DNA of 6,668 nucleotides from Candidatus Babelota bacterium (lineage in GTDB: Bacteria > JAGOBX01), in the NCBI GenBank assembly GCA_017999075.1, contig JAGOBX010000198.1, positions 1 to 6,668 on the forward strand. The letters run 5' to 3'. Numbering within the stretch: the stretch's first letter is position 1; the number at the start of each line of letters is the position of its first letter. The translations under genes were made by a program, and so were the position numbers. Shown here in pieces: positions 4,345 through 6,668 of the stretch. The notes under the pieces are model-generated. The model was not told where the DNA came from. It was given only the letters and a program-made list of their open reading frames with translations, and did no database searches.

Positions 4345-6668
4345 ATGTTAAAAGAAAAATTATTAAAAAATGCGGTATTGACTTTGCTCGCTGTAGTATT
4401 TTTTATAGTAACTGTTTTATTTACCACTAAAACCCAGAATATAGTACTTAATAAACCTGTTGCAGTAGTTGTTGTCGGAATGGCTATTTTGTTTCTATGG
4501 ATTATTCATTCTGTTGAACGCGGTTCTTTTGAATTGCCGTCATCTCCAGTCACTTTTCCTTTAGTGATGATGATACTAATAGGATGTGTAATTCATACCG
4601 CAATATCGCCTTTTAAATATTATGCGCTTGAAGAATCAGGCCGGTTTTTAGGGTATTTTATAGCCATACTGGCAATTATTAAATATATGACTGACATGAA
4701 AACCGTAATGAAATTTTTAAATTTCATTGTGCTGATAACATGTTTCACTTCAGTCTATGGAATAATGCAGATATACGGTATAGACCCTTTTGTTGAATGG
4801 GGAATGCCGACTATTCCTTATGTTTCGACATTCGGAAATCAGAACTTTTTTGCAGGGTATCTTGTAACTGTAATACCTATATGCATAGCAATTATATTCA
4901 CTTCAGGAAATTATACATTTAAATCTGTTTCTTTTTTGACATATGTTCTTGCGAGTTTTAATATAATATATTCAGGAAACCGCAGCGCTATAATAGGCTG
5001 GGCATTTGAAAATATGCTGTTTATAATTTTCAGTATCAGATTTGGCTTCTTAAGTTTTTGTTTGAAAAATAAAAAAGTTTTTTTTATAACAATAATTTCT
5101 TCACTTATTTTATTTATTTTGACTTTTTATGTGTCAATGAAACTGAGCCCTTATTTTGATTTACGCATGAAAACTATTTTTCAGACAAAATTCGGAACCA
5201 ATAAAGTCCGCGTTATAATGTGGACCGGAGCAGCGCGTATGTTCAGAGAAAAACCTATTATGGGTCAGGGAATGGGAACTTTTCAATTGACATTCGGACC
5301 AAAACGGCCTTCAAATTATAACAGGTCAGGAGTCAGCCATAATACTATGCATTCGCATAATGAATATATGGAATGGTTTTCGGAGATGGGGTTAGTAGGC
5401 ATAACTTTATTCTGGTGGATAATGGCGAGTTACTTTATTTTTACAATTCATATGCTTATAAAAGTGAAAAATAAAATTTTCAGGAATCTTCAGATAGGGT
5501 TGATGTGTTCTGTGTTGGGATTTCTTGTGGAAAATATAATGAGTGTTAACTACAGGTGGACTGCTCCTGCGTTAAATGCGTGGTTTGTTATGGGTCTTTC
5601 TGTAGCTTTATGCTACGCGGTTAAAAATGAAGTTCCGGCGTTACAACCAAGTTCTTCTAAAAAAACACAGTGGAACACTAATCCTGTAAAATATATTTTG
5701 TATGCAGGTTTGGTTATAATGTTTGTATATATGCTTTCGTTTTGTTTTAAAATGATAAAATCTGATTTTTATTTGAAAATGGGTATGGTGAGAGTTGACA
5801 GCGGAACTCCTAATGAACAAATGCTGAACGAAGCTGAATATTTTTTAAAAAAATCAATTGAGCTGTATCCGTTTGATTTGTCAAGTTATTATAAACTCGG
5901 ATTTGTTTATTTGCAGAAAGGTTCAAATTTGATAAATAAAAATCAGATGCAGGAAGGCAGAACTTTTCTGCTGAAAGCTCTGGATATGTATAATGAAATA
6001 ATTAAACTTGCTCCGAACTACGCACAAATTCATAATAATTTGGGAATGCTTCATAATCAACTGAGAAATGAGTTTGAAGCTGTCCGTCAATTTGAATGGG
6101 CGACAATTCTTGAAAATAATGAAAAAAACCACGAAAATTTGATACGATTTTATATTAACAGGTTTAATAATCCCGGAAATGCGTTTTATCACGCTTATAT
6201 GCTTAAAGAAATTGCGCGTGAAGAAAAAGACAGAAAAATAGGAATGTATTTATACAATTATCCGCATATTTCTAAAATATATTCTATTGAAAAAATTAAT
6301 GAAGATACAAAAAGATTTTATTCGGAATTTTCGCAGTATCAGGATTTATACACTGAAACTTTGAGAAATATCTCATCTATACGATCTATGAGGAACGATA
6401 ATAAATCAGCGGTAAACTGGATTTCTCTTGCCATTGATTTAAATGACAGCAATACGATTTACAAAGCTGTTATGATGGAATATATGATGAAATCAAATAA
6501 TATAGGTAATATAAAGAAATATTTTTATTTTTTGGATAAAAAATATTCTGATATTAAGTTTAAAGGAGAATTGTTTAAAAATATTCTTCCGCTGTTTAAT
6601 CAATATGCTCAAAATGGAACTAATAAACCTGATGACAGAGCTGAAGTTTATTTGTTGATGGCTAAAGC
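4345..6668 (+). CDS. O-antigen ligase/polymerase-like membrane protein with TPR-like C-terminus (3' end missing)
   Basis: The frame is open from the ATG at 4345 to the right edge: 774 codons and no stop. The N-terminal half (about 1-468) is polytopic, with helices starting at about 10-28 and 38-54 and the last at about 450-468. It carries Wzy_C/WaaL-type signatures: FGNQNFFAGYL (163-173), SGNRSA (210-215), R289 before W293, KPIMGQGMGTF (303-313), and then a loop with SHN (331-333) and HSHNEYMEW (336-344). Family members join or polymerise lipid-linked glycans on the outer face of the inner membrane. Helical repeats follow: residues 511-526 (SYYKLGFVYLQKG type) and 542-592, with APNYAQIHNNLGMLH, are TPR-like; later helices to the end are more divergent. 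By topology this part is probably periplasmic. The start has only a weak GGTG seven bases upstream, and read-through from dapA is likely. Ligase, polymerase and protein O-glycosylase roles cannot be separated from sequence alone. Confidence 0.88.
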   Translation, partial: MLKEKLLKNAVLTLLAVVFFIVTVLFTTKTQNIVLNKPVAVVVVGMAILFLWIIHSVERGSFELPSSPVTFPLVMMILIGCVIHTAISPFKYYALEESGRFLGYFIAILAIIKYMTDMKTVMKFLNFIVLITCFTSVYGIMQIYGIDPFVEWGMPTIPYVSTFGNQNFFAGYLVTVIPICIAIIFTSGNYTFKSVSFLTYVLASFNIIYSGNRSAIIGWAFENMLFIIFSIRFGFLSFCLKNKKVFFITIISSLILFILTFYVSMKLSPYFDLRMKTIFQTKFGTNKVRVIMWTGAARMFREKPIMGQGMGTFQLTFGPKRPSNYNRSGVSHNTMHSHNEYMEWFSEMGLVGITLFWWIMASYFIFTIHMLIKVKNKIFRNLQIGLMCSVLGFLVENIMSVNYRWTAPALNAWFVMGLSVALCYAVKNEVPALQPSSSKKTQWNTNPVKYILYAGLVIMFVYMLSFCFKMIKSDFYLKMGMVRVDSGTPNEQMLNEAEYFLKKSIELYPFDLSSYYKLGFVYLQKGSNLINKNQMQEGRTFLLKALDMYNEIIKLAPNYAQIHNNLGMLHNQLRNEFEAVRQFEWATILENNEKNHENLIRFYINRFNNPGNAFYHAYMLKEIAREEKDRKIGMYLYNYPHISKIYSIEKINEDTKRFYSEFSQYQDLYTETLRNISSIRSMRNDNKSAVNWISLAIDLNDSNTIYKAVMMEYMMKSNNIGNIKKYFYFLDKKYSDIKFKGELFKNILPLFNQYAQNGTNKPDDRAEVYLLMAK

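Noticed and set aside
5923-6192. Minus-strand open frame of 89 codons inside the TPR-like region
   Set aside because: It is antisense to a continuous frame with TPR-like helices and has no supporting signal.

Overview
This is an AT-rich bacterial chromosomal segment. It carries five protein-coding genes (two cut by the window ends) and no recognisable RNA gene, mobile element or CRISPR array. The low G+C, A-rich translation starts, an O-antigen-ligase-type membrane protein fused to tetratricopeptide-like helices, and a DapA enzyme suggest a Gram-negative-type lineage that makes diaminopimelate and a surface glycan. An Elusimicrobia/Endomicrobia-like or related candidate-phylum origin is possible, but nothing in the window fixes the taxon.

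Layout. (1) Bases 1-91, minus strand: the first 30 codons of a response regulator. (2) Bases 92-260: a divergent intergenic region with four TGAAAT-type hexamers, two of them forming a perfect 12-bp palindrome. (3) Bases 261-1205, plus strand: a kinase of the APH/choline-kinase-like phosphotransferase fold. (4) Bases 1285-3054, minus strand (frame open further, to 3198): a seven-helix membrane PAS histidine kinase. (5) Bases 3199-3442: a divergent promoter region. (6) Bases 3443-4318, plus strand: dapA, with a strong ribosome binding site. (7) Base 4345 to the right edge, plus strand: a large O-antigen ligase/polymerase-like protein with a TPR-like C-terminal region, 26 bp behind dapA and probably co-transcribed with it.

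How they may work together. The histidine kinase and the response regulator point the same way and could be a two-component pair, but the oppositely oriented phosphotransferase lies between them. dapA (lysine/diaminopimelate, hence peptidoglycan precursor) and the Wzy_C/WaaL-type protein both serve the cell envelope.

The most instructive local detail is the start of the histidine kinase. The longest open frame begins at a TTG that is itself the -35 hexamer of a good sigma-70-like promoter. The better start, the ATG at 3054, lies in a tandem 16-bp repeat that also creates a six-codon mini-ORF whose stop overlaps the kinase start (ATGA). I found no convincing evidence of a wholly new multi-gene system here.
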